Source of the DNA: CAYSCW01 sp964449165
GTDB taxonomy: Bacteria; Acidobacteriota; Aminicenantia; Aminicenantales; Aminicenantaceae
Direction: 5' to 3'
Assembly: GCA_964449165.1 (NCBI GenBank)
Contig: CAYVAT010000038.1
Span: 1-28,916, forward strand
DNA length: 28,916 nt
A program made the translations under genes and the position numbers. Below, piece by piece: positions 1-6,722 of the stretch. Within the stretch, counting starts at the first letter, position 1; each line of letters begins with the position of its first letter. The notes under the pieces are model-generated. The model saw only the letters and a program-made list of their open reading frames with translations. It did not search any database and was not told the DNA's origin.

Positions 1-871
1 GAGTTTCTATCCTGCAGAAGAATGTGGTTTCATTCGGTGTGGTTGCGATTATCTGATCGAGCGCCTGTTTCCTCATGGTGGAGTATCGCCCGAAGTATTT
101 TTTTTTGACACCCTCGGGCACTTTCTTTTTTTTCCGGTCAAGGGAGAAGGTATTGAGAAGTTTTCCGCTCAGATCTGTAACCTGAATCTTGTATCTATCA
201 CTTCTGCCGTAATACAGCCGCCCATTACCGTACCCCACGGTCATCAGAGGGGTAAGTCCGGGAACGATGAGAGATCCCACCATTTTCCCCGCCCTGCCGA
301 TTCCCCCTTCAAAAATCTCGAAATCGGCGATGACTGTTTCTTGGCCGGATTCGAGGTTGATCCGCTTGATCTGCGCTTTGAAATCTGAAGCTTCGAAAGC
401 ACCGAGTGGAACAGCCAGGAATTCGTGTTCACTTAGAAAGAGGACTGGACGCCGGCTGTAGAGGCTGTTGACAACAGAGTGAAGATAGGTACCGTCCAAT
501 CGGAAGTAATGGATCCTTCCGACATCGACGATCAAGAGTTTATCCTCAACCAGGAAAAAGGAACTCTGATCCCTGGCTTCACCTGGACCTTCTCCCTTTG
601 CCCCATATGTTTTGATAAAGTTCCCCTTGCGATCGAAAATGTAGTTTTTCCTGTTTTCCCGGTCAAACACGTACAAGTATCCCTCATCTGAGACCTGCAT
701 ATTGGCAGGCACGCCGAAAACATCTGCACCGGCCGATTCGATTTCCCATTCTTTAGCCGGTTTGAAATCCCACTCGCCTTTTAAGGGCTTGTCCGCATTC
801 TTGACTTCGGACAGAAGGGGGAAAACAACAATAAGCAAAATACCGAAAAACCACGATGTTTTTTTCCCCAT
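1..871 (-). CDS. 6-bladed beta-propeller protein, secreted, partial (C-terminus beyond window)
   Basis: The minus-strand frame opens at an ATG at 871 and stays open to the left edge, giving about 290 residues with no stop. An AGAAGG-type ribosome site lies just upstream. The N-terminus is a signal peptide or anchor (MGKKTSWFFGILLIVVFPLL). It is followed by blade-like strands: a VPANMQVSDEGYLYVFDREN segment, then IFDRKGNFIKTYGAKGEGPG, which resembles the conserved G-x-GPGE turn of NHL-like 6-bladed beta-propeller proteins (BF3886/DUF5128 type). Such proteins are predicted to be periplasmic or surface proteins; their ligands are mostly unknown. It lies 163 bases upstream-to-downstream from the AraC-type regulator on the same strand, so its stop lies outside the window and operon membership cannot be judged. 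Confidence 0.75.
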   Translation of the reverse strand, partial: MGKKTSWFFGILLIVVFPLLSEVKNADKPLKGEWDFKPAKEWEIESAGADVFGVPANMQVSDEGYLYVFDRENRKNYIFDRKGNFIKTYGAKGEGPGEARDQSSFFLVEDKLLIVDVGRIHYFRLDGTYLHSVVNSLYSRRPVLFLSEHEFLAVPLGAFEASDFKAQIKRINLESGQETVIADFEIFEGGIGRAGKMVGSLIVPGLTPLMTVGYGNGRLYYGRSDRYKIQVTDLSGKLLNTFSLDRKKKKVPEGVKKKYFGRYSTMRKQALDQIIATTPNETTFFCRIET

Positions 872-1034
872 TCGCCTTCTATTCCATTTGCCCAAGCTGC
901 ATCAAATTGTTTTCACCTCTGCCATCCGAGTACAGTCTGACATTTTTTCCCTTGCGTGTCGCCCCAATTTGGAAACTGTTACTTTCTTGATTTTTAATTA
1001 ATTGATTACAAAGGAGATAAAAACGTACACTTTT

Positions 1035-1922
1035 CTAATGAGGCACTTTGTATCGCTGCCGGTATTGTGAAGGAGTCATCCTGGTGAGGTTTTTAAAGAC
1101 CCTGTTGAATGAGGTCTTTGTGTTGAATCCTGCATCGAAGGCGATATCCAGGATTGTCTTGCCATCATCTTGTGAGGAGGCCAGTCTTTTTTTGACTTCC
1201 TCGACACGGTATGAATTGACCAATCCGGAGAAAGTGATGTTCATTTTTTTATTGATGATCCAGGAGAGCTGGTAAGACGGGATCGACAGTTTTTCGGATA
1301 GGGTTTGGAGCGAAATTTCTTCTTTTCTATAAATCTTTTCCACCTCGAACAAATACGTAACTCTTTTCATTATCTCATCGGCTTTGTCCGGATCGATGAC
1401 AAATCCTCCTGATGATGTTTGTTCAGATTTTTGCCTTTTCCGGTGAAGCAAAAAGCCTGTTGTCCCGCCAAGCAAAACCAAAACAGCAAGGAAGTAGAAT
1501 AGCGAAGGAATACGGAAAGCTCCTCGTGTTTGGAGCTGGTCTTCCCTTATGATTCGCATTAAATTGTCCTCTATCGACTGGATGTAAACGGCCCCATCCA
1601 TCGGAATCGCTTCAAGATGGAATTCTCTGAGAATAAGCGACAAGATCCGATCCCAGGGAACTTGTTTGAAACGGTATGTTTTTTTGGCCGAGAACTGCAC
1701 AGGGATATCCGGGCTGAGTTCGAGTGACAGACCGGAAAATTTCTCCAAGCGGGAAAAAAGTGTTTCAATTCCTACATCCTCAAGATCGAGATCGACGGAC
1801 TTTCCTGAATAGCTATCAGTCTTCAGATTATTAAGAAGCTCCTCGACCGACATGTCCTGGCCGATAGCGACAGGCATCAAAAGCCAAAATACGCACACAG
1901 GGAGGATAAGCGACTTCACCAT
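1035..1922 (-). CDS. Membrane-bound AraC-family regulator with periplasmic STN-like domain
   Basis: This 295-residue protein has three parts. Residues 1-21 are a signal or anchor sequence. Residues about 43-115 resemble the secretin/TonB short N-terminal (STN) fold: VDLDLEDVGIETLFSRLEKF, then YRFKQVPWDRILSLILREF, then a VYIQ strand. Residues 140-160 are a transmembrane helix followed by a basic cytoplasmic stretch (HRKRQK). Residues about 185-293 are an AraC DNA-binding domain with two HTH units; the second, ILDIAFDAGFNTKTSFNRVF with TPSQYRQR, is canonical. The frame also allows a TTG start at 1928, but ATG at 1922 is preferred; neither has a good ribosome site. The arrangement suggests a one-component sensor that reads a periplasmic signal and acts on DNA from the membrane. 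The STN call is by pattern and needs a profile search; the AraC domain is secure. Confidence 0.8.
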   Translation of the reverse strand: MVKSLILPVCVFWLLMPVAIGQDMSVEELLNNLKTDSYSGKSVDLDLEDVGIETLFSRLEKFSGLSLELSPDIPVQFSAKKTYRFKQVPWDRILSLILREFHLEAIPMDGAVYIQSIEDNLMRIIREDQLQTRGAFRIPSLFYFLAVLVLLGGTTGFLLHRKRQKSEQTSSGGFVIDPDKADEIMKRVTYLFEVEKIYRKEEISLQTLSEKLSIPSYQLSWIINKKMNITFSGLVNSYRVEEVKKRLASSQDDGKTILDIAFDAGFNTKTSFNRVFKNLTRMTPSQYRQRYKVPH

Positions 1923-1939
1923 TTTCAATCGAGTATTTC

Positions 1940-1945
1940 ATTATA
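1940..1945 (-). promoter_or_regulatory. Possible -10 box for the AraC-type regulator
   Basis: A perfect TATAAT reads on the minus strand 18 bases before the ATG at 1922, which would give a leader of only about 10 bases. No convincing -35 hexamer is found 16-18 bases further upstream, so this is a weak call in AT-rich DNA. Confidence 0.25.
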
Positions 1946-2286
1946 AAAAAACTGTAGGAAAAACGAAACACGGAAAACGATAAAAAACCTTCGGCTTTAT
2001 AATTTCAGGCTAATGCCGATTCGATTGGGGGAAATAATAAGGCTAAATTAAATTGATTTCCGGTCTCCCTCATTCTATAATTGAAATAGCTGCAAGGAAT
2101 GTTTTGAGCTCTGCCCGACATCTTATCTCCAGGCAGCGTTCGTTTTAACCGATTATCTTGCGTTTTCTACAGATTCTTCTCCAGCCGCGTTAATTAAATA
2201 AGGGACTTTGCCATCACGGGCGGCATCGCCCATCCTATAGATTCGCTCCGGTGTGAGTGAGGTGACACTGCCCTCCAAATTTAATT
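1946..2286. other. Gene-poor spacer with a possible decayed coding fragment
   Basis: No intact gene is seen between the divergent AraC and M28 genes. On the minus strand about 2153-2285, one frame reads SLTPERIYRMGDAARDGKVP, then YLINAAGEESVENAR and a TAA stop. The phrase resembles a HEAT-repeat unit (a G-D-x-A-x-x-G-K-V-P-Y-L-I pattern), but there is no start or downstream continuation. It may be a remnant of a longer gene or chance. Confidence 0.2.
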
Positions 2287-2315
2287 TTGACAATTCTTAT
2301 CATAAATCTTAATCT
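2287..2315 (+). promoter_or_regulatory. Possible promoter of the M28 peptidase gene
   Basis: TTGACA at 2287-2292 matches the -35 consensus exactly. A 17-base spacer leads to TAATCT at 2310-2315, a weak -10. The start codon lies about 98 bases downstream, so the leader would be around 90 bases. Confidence 0.35.
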
Positions 2316-2412
2316 CTATTCTTAATCATCATGGATATTTGCAAACACCCATTTTTGATCACAAAATCCCTGCAAACACGGAATTAATGCAGGATGATGA
2401 AAGGATTTCAAT

Positions 2413-3840
2413 ATGTCCACCAAGAAACAAGGTTTAAAAATAGGATGCCTTGGACTGGCGCTTTTCATCACCGCTTCATTCGCTTCCTCCCAGCCAAAAA
2501 GCAGCCCGTTAGACCTGATTGAAAAATACCAAAACATTGCTCAAAATCTGCTGGAAAAGGGGCTCAGAGAGCTTCCTTCTTATTCCATTCTGAAGAAAAT
2601 CACTTCGGCCGGACACCGATTATCCGGTTCTCCGGGAGCTGCTGCTGCTGTGGAGATAACCCGCCAGATCATGCAGGAAATGGGTCTGGAAAACGTCCAT
2701 CTGGAACCCACCACGGTTCCGCACTGGGTTCGCGGCCCAAAGGAAGAGGCTCTCATGATTTCCTCCGTCATCGGAAATCATCCTCTCAGCATCAGTGCCA
2801 TCGGGGGAAGTGTGGCCACATCTGAGGATGGTTTGTCCACCCGGGTCATAGAAGTCAAAAACTTCACTGAGCTGGAAAGCCTTAACGAATCTGCCGCGGG
2901 AAAAATCATCTTTTTTAATGCAAAAATGGACCCGGGTATCCTCAATACTTTTTCTGCTTACGGAAAAGCCGCCGCTTACCGGGTCAGAGGAGCAGTGGAA
3001 GCCTCCAAAGTAGGAGCAGCAGCCGCTCTGGTCAGATCCCCCACAACGGCAAACGATGATTTCCCCCACACAGGGATGATGAGATATGAACCCAACGTCT
3101 CTAAAATCCCTGCTGCCTGCATAAGCACTCAGGGAGCGGATCTTTTAAGCCGGTCTCTTAAACTGGACCCTGATTTAAAACTGTTTATTCGTTTTTACTG
3201 TCAGAATCTTCCTCCAGTCCAGTCATATAATGTTGTAGGCGATCTGCCGGGATGCGAAAAGCCGGATGAAATCATCCTATTAGGCGGGCATCTGGACTCC
3301 TGGGACCTGAGCCCAGGGGCGCATGACGACGGAGCCGGGTGCGCTCATGCTTTGACTGCGCTTTATTTGATCAAAGCACTTGATTTAAGACCGAAGAGGA
3401 CCATCCGTGCGGTCATGTTCATGAACGAAGAATTCGGCGGCTCCGGAGGCCGCGACTATGCTGGATCTGAAAACAGGACTAATGAAAGACATATTTTGGC
3501 TGTGGAATCCGATCGCGGAGGATTTTTGCCCCTGGGAATTGGGATCAATGCTGATGAGCAGACACTAGACTGGATGCAAAAATGGGTGGTGGTCTTTCAA
3601 TCGATCCAGATCCATTGGATTCAAAAAGGAGGCGGCGGTGTGGATATCGCTCCCCTTGGTAAACAAGGGACTGTTCTGGCCGGTCTTATACCTGATTCAC
3701 AGCGCTATTTCGATGTTCATCACTCAGGGCGCGATTTTCTGGAAACCGTGCATCCCCGAGAATTGGAATTAGGAACCATTGCCCTGTCACTTCTGGCCGT
3801 TATTGTTTCCGAAGAAGGATTAGGTCCAAACGTTAATTAG
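2413..3840 (+). CDS. Secreted M28-family zinc peptidase (PGCP-like aminopeptidase/carboxypeptidase)
   Basis: The 475-residue protein has an N-terminal signal peptide (residues 1 to about 26, ending ITASFASS) and an M28 catalytic domain split by a protease-associated (PA)-like insert at about 130-270. The di-zinc site is complete by pattern: His293 in GGHLDSWD, Asp305 in AHDDGAG, the base and ligand pair Glu339-Glu340 in FMNEEFGG, Asp367 in ESDRGG, and His436/His437 in FDVHHSGRD. This matches plasma glutamate carboxypeptidase-like enzymes, which remove single residues from small peptides. The expected site is periplasmic or extracellular, in peptide scavenging. AAAGGA precedes the ATG at good spacing. 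The gene stands alone, and its stop is followed within a few bases by a transposase tail remnant. Confidence 0.93.
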   Translation: MSTKKQGLKIGCLGLALFITASFASSQPKSSPLDLIEKYQNIAQNLLEKGLRELPSYSILKKITSAGHRLSGSPGAAAAVEITRQIMQEMGLENVHLEPTTVPHWVRGPKEEALMISSVIGNHPLSISAIGGSVATSEDGLSTRVIEVKNFTELESLNESAAGKIIFFNAKMDPGILNTFSAYGKAAAYRVRGAVEASKVGAAAALVRSPTTANDDFPHTGMMRYEPNVSKIPAACISTQGADLLSRSLKLDPDLKLFIRFYCQNLPPVQSYNVVGDLPGCEKPDEIILLGGHLDSWDLSPGAHDDGAGCAHALTALYLIKALDLRPKRTIRAVMFMNEEFGGSGGRDYAGSENRTNERHILAVESDRGGFLPLGIGINADEQTLDWMQKWVVVFQSIQIHWIQKGGGGVDIAPLGKQGTVLAGLIPDSQRYFDVHHSGRDFLETVHPRELELGTIALSLLAVIVSEEGLGPNVN

Positions 3841-3842
3841 GA

Positions 3843-3975
3843 TCATTTGAAGGCGAAAGGCCACCTCCGCCTCATCACGTCCAGCAGGAACTCCTGATGG
3901 TAGCCGAGAGGAGTGGGGAGTCGTTGACCGTATCGTCTTGGGTGTGATAACTTGATTCTAGGATGTTAACGGGTT
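3843..3975 (+). pseudogene. Transposase C-terminal tail remnant (copy A)
   Basis: From 3843 the plus strand reads SFEGERPPPPHHVQQELLMV and then AERSGESL. This is like the proline-rich C-terminal tail (FEAERPPPP, QQELLMAAEERGEY) of transposases that carry a CPxCGGRM zinc motif, often annotated as IS91-like or 'putative transposase'. Only the tail is present; the catalytic part is absent and the sequence begins three bases after the M28 stop. It is similar in DNA and protein to copy B at 6168-6487, in the same orientation, including an ATGTTA word just past the coding end. The family name is from memory of the motif; the similarity between the two copies is visible directly. Confidence 0.55.
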
Positions 3976-4038
3976 GTATCTGGGGAAAATTGCAAGGGAT
4001 TTGTCACAGGCACAAAAAGCAAATTCCTGTCTTTTACA

Positions 4039-4704
4039 TTAATGAGCGCGGCCTCCGGAATTCCAGATTCCAAACCCCAGGCTGATTACGAAACCTGTCG
4101 ATTTGATTTCTTGCTGGAGGAGATCATTAGCAGCTAGAGGATTGAGGGCAATCCGCCATAAGAAAGACAGATGGAAAGGAATTCGGCTGATATTGAAATC
4201 AATCCCAGCCCCGATCAGTAATCCGTAGTGGAACCGTTTGAGTTCATCATGAATATCCTCTGTGTGACTTTGACCTTTGGATTCTAAATAATCTTCCCCA
4301 TGAACTAATACGGCTCCATACCCTCCAAGCTGAAGGTTTGGCCTGATTTTGCTCCAGTTGAATGGAATAAAATGGAGAGTCAACGGTAGCTCTACATACT
4401 GTATGGTCTTATTGAGGTTCACTTCTTGACTATATGAGAAATAATTTATAGAGATGACAGCATTGGAGCGGGCGGTTGTGAACCGTAATTCTGGCTGCAG
4501 CTGGAAAAAACGGCTTATCTGGATATTGACATACCCGCCGCCCGAGTAAGATATCCGGTAATTCCAAGACAAATCGGGTGAAGAGAATCGGTTGAATGTA
4601 GGGCCGAGCAAAGCTCCGACCTCAAATCCCAAAGAAGGCTTCAAGCCAAGAATGAGAAGAATAATGAGAAAAATAATCCGAAAAAGGCTTCTTCCTTTCT
4701 TCAT
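4039..4704 (-). CDS. Outer-membrane beta-barrel protein (PorT/OMP_b-brl-like)
   Basis: This 221-residue protein has a signal peptide (MKKGRSLFRIIFLIILLILG, cleavage near LGF) followed by alternating amphipathic strands. Strand phrases such as GGYVNIQISRFFQLQPELRF, YVELPLTLHFIPF and a closing GFVISLGFGIW fit an 8-stranded barrel of the OMP_b-brl_2 type. The very C-terminus (NSGGRAH) is not the usual aromatic ending. Its ATG at 4704 overlaps the TGA of the C11 protease gene by four bases (ATGA), so the two are translationally coupled. It may be an outer-membrane anchor or partner for the protease, but this is inferred from coupling only. Confidence 0.75.
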   Translation of the reverse strand: MKKGRSLFRIIFLIILLILGLKPSLGFEVGALLGPTFNRFSSPDLSWNYRISYSGGGYVNIQISRFFQLQPELRFTTARSNAVISINYFSYSQEVNLNKTIQYVELPLTLHFIPFNWSKIRPNLQLGGYGAVLVHGEDYLESKGQSHTEDIHDELKRFHYGLLIGAGIDFNISRIPFHLSFLWRIALNPLAANDLLQQEIKSTGFVISLGFGIWNSGGRAH

Positions 4705-6032
4705 TGATCATCTCGTGTTTTTGGGGATGGATCGAAGCTGCGAGCAGGCTCTAACCACCAAGTTTTGTAGAAAGGAGGATAAAGACCGTTAGTCTTAGGA
4801 ATGGTAAAACCCGTGTCTGATACTGAAGCATTCGGCCATGAAGCCTGGTATGACTTTAAAAATTCAAACCAGCCGGCATCATGAGCAAAAGAATTGCCAA
4901 TATCTCCATAAGACATAGAAAATGAAACATCGGGGGGCGGCGGAAAATAGACGTTCAGGCCGTTAGAACCATACAATTCTGCTCCGTGAGCCTCAGCTAA
5001 AACAACCTGGCGGACGGAATCTATGGCCTTCTGGAAAGAGTTCCACAGTGAAGGATTTTGACACCTCTTTATCGCTTCCTCGAATAGATCGATGATGTCG
5101 GCAAAAGAATTAGCATAAAACCGTATGTCCCCCAATGATTGATCGAAGAGGATAAAGGAGTCATCCGGATTATCCAGGATGGCTGTGCACAACTCCCCAA
5201 TGGCATTGACGGCATTATCCAGCTTATCACTCCTCACTGCTGCCATAGTGTAGGAAAACCCAACCCAGTCTGGAAAATATATTTGCGAACATGCCGCCGT
5301 AGACTCCACAATGGCTTGAGCAAGTTCATGGTTATTGATATTAGGACGACTGTTCAGAATGTCACAGATAAAACGAATAGTTCCGAGCCAAAAACAATAT
5401 CCACTAGTATTTTCACTACCAACATATGCCTCGGTGTTGTGACGCAGCTCATAGGCAGCTTCAATACTTCCCATTAGGCAGGGAGCAGTGAAACAGATCA
5501 AATCGACTGATCTTGATTTTTCAAGGGCACTCCGTATATTGGCTGGGGTAAGTATAATCGGAGAATTACGATCTTTTTTGATATTAGTTTCATCGATACA
5601 GGCTCCCCACCAACCCCCTCCATGGTCATAGAAGCAGAGAAGGACACGACGTCCGGGAAATCGGCTGTCAGCATATTTCAAGAAATACTCCAGGCTGATA
5701 GCATCAGCCATGTTGACCTCCCCCAGGAACTTAACTGGGATCATTTCATGATTGGTCCCGATCTGCCACATCATAGCTGGCGACCAGAAATTGTCCTGCA
5801 TCACAAGAATATCAAGATTTTCATGGGCATAGGCTTCGTCCGCAAAAGTATATAAAGCATCGAAACCATTGCTAAAATCTCCATCGTCGTACAGGAGTAG
5901 CAACCAACGATCTTGGGCTTCCGCTGGGCTGCTTTCTTCACTGTGATTGAGACTATAAACGGACATCCACATAAGAAAAAAACAGAGCGGAAGAACACAA
6001 AGAACCGAGTGGATTAGAATTTTTGCTTTCAT
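4701..6032 (-). CDS. Clostripain-like C11 cysteine protease, exported
   Basis: This 443-residue protein starts with a hydrophobic signal or anchor segment (residues 5-27). The C11 catalytic dyad is visible: His137 in CFYDHGGGWWG and Cys185 in FTAPCLMGSIEAAYEL, which corresponds to the DACLMG motif of clostripain. The opening strand (WLLLLYDDGDFSNGFDAL) matches the start of the caspase-like fold. C11 peptidases cut after basic residues and many self-process; whether this one does is unknown. There is no clear Shine-Dalgarno before the ATG at 6032, only an A/T-rich run. The barrel gene follows with a four-base overlap. The pair sits between two transposase tail remnants, so it may have been acquired or rearranged as a unit. 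Confidence 0.88.
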   Translation of the reverse strand: MKAKILIHSVLCVLPLCFFLMWMSVYSLNHSEESSPAEAQDRWLLLLYDDGDFSNGFDALYTFADEAYAHENLDILVMQDNFWSPAMMWQIGTNHEMIPVKFLGEVNMADAISLEYFLKYADSRFPGRRVLLCFYDHGGGWWGACIDETNIKKDRNSPIILTPANIRSALEKSRSVDLICFTAPCLMGSIEAAYELRHNTEAYVGSENTSGYCFWLGTIRFICDILNSRPNINNHELAQAIVESTAACSQIYFPDWVGFSYTMAAVRSDKLDNAVNAIGELCTAILDNPDDSFILFDQSLGDIRFYANSFADIIDLFEEAIKRCQNPSLWNSFQKAIDSVRQVVLAEAHGAELYGSNGLNVYFPPPPDVSFSMSYGDIGNSFAHDAGWFEFLKSYQASWPNASVSDTGFTIPKTNGLYPPFYKTWWLEPARSFDPSPKTRDDQ

Positions 6033-6167
6033 TTTTTTAAAATATATAGGAAATCCGTTTTTGTTTTCTCTCCAAATCCTTGATCATTTTTCACAATTAA
6101 CTTCCGCTGATGTCTCACAATAAGATTAACATATCCAAAAAGACAAGGTCAACGACCAGGAGAAATC

Positions 6168-6487
6168 TATGAAGAAAAATGTAGCAGTGAAAGCAAGATA
6201 ACAGCCAGCGGCAAAAGGGAGGCAGAGATGATTTGCAAGATCTACAAGCTGGATCCATTGATCTTCCCTTCTTGTGGCGACCGGATGAGAATCATCTCTT
6301 TTATCGAATAACCGATGACAATCGACAGGATCATTCGTCACCCCGACCCAACCTAACACTGCTGACCTTTGAAGCTGAACTGCCTCCACCATCCCCTGTG
6401 ATCCTTCAGGAATTCCTGACTGCAGCCGAGGAGAGGGAGGAATCATTGAGCTTGTCGTATTAGTAGTGATACTGTTATTTTTAGATG
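6168..6487 (+). pseudogene. Transposase C-terminal remnant (copy B) with stop and frameshift
   Basis: From 6228 the plus strand reads MICKIYKLDPLIFPSCGDRM and then RIISFIE before an in-frame TAA. This is a decayed form of the KIYxVDPLxCPKCGGRMRIISFIE zinc-knuckle region of a transposase family. Reading on past the stop gives a TIDRIIRH segment, and after a frame change LTFEAELPPPSPVILQEFLT and AAEEREESL. One nonsense codon, one frameshift and loss of the first zinc cysteine (CP to FP) show it is dead. No catalytic domain or terminal repeat is seen upstream. A minus-strand open frame over the same bases is antisense noise. The tail matches copy A at 3843-3975. Confidence 0.65.
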
Positions 6488-6673
6488 TTAGTAGTGGGTG
6501 AGTTTTTCATAACCATAGTCGTTCCAAGGACTCTTGTCTTCTGTCCCTGGAATACCTGAATGGTCAAGTGAAACATATCTTGATTCAAAGCTCTCGCCTT
6601 TCTCGCCGCAAATGAATATCGTTATCCCCCCGATGAAAAACAGGATTAAAAAAAACTTAAATAAAATTCTCAT
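6488..6673 (-). CDS. Small exported or membrane peptide, unknown function
   Basis: This 61-residue peptide begins with a hydrophobic segment (MRILFKFFLILFFIGGITIF) and then a polar, acidic and aromatic tail ending YGYEKLTHY. A purine-rich AAGGGGGAAAGG stretch precedes the ATG. It lies 49 bases downstream of the 577-residue protein gene on the same strand and is probably co-transcribed with it. The Cys near residue 22 lacks a proper lipobox. No family is recognised; it may be a small membrane partner of its neighbour. Confidence 0.5.
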   Translation of the reverse strand: MRILFKFFLILFFIGGITIFICGEKGESFESRYVSLDHSGIPGTEDKSPWNDYGYEKLTHY

Positions 6674-6722
6674 CCTTTCCCCCTTATCTTCAAACTTTTT
6701 TGAAAAATCATGGAATAATGAC

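Noticed and set aside
2620..3069. 149-residue minus-strand frame inside the M28 gene
   Set aside because: The plus-strand gene has a signal peptide and all metal ligands; the opposite frame is a shadow without family features.
6126..6446. 106-residue minus-strand open frame
   Set aside because: It is antisense to the transposase remnant, whose plus-strand translation is recognisable in two frames; the minus-strand product resembles nothing.
3843..6487. Intact composite transposon
   Set aside because: Neither flanking copy has a catalytic domain and no terminal inverted repeats or target duplication were seen; only remnants are claimed.
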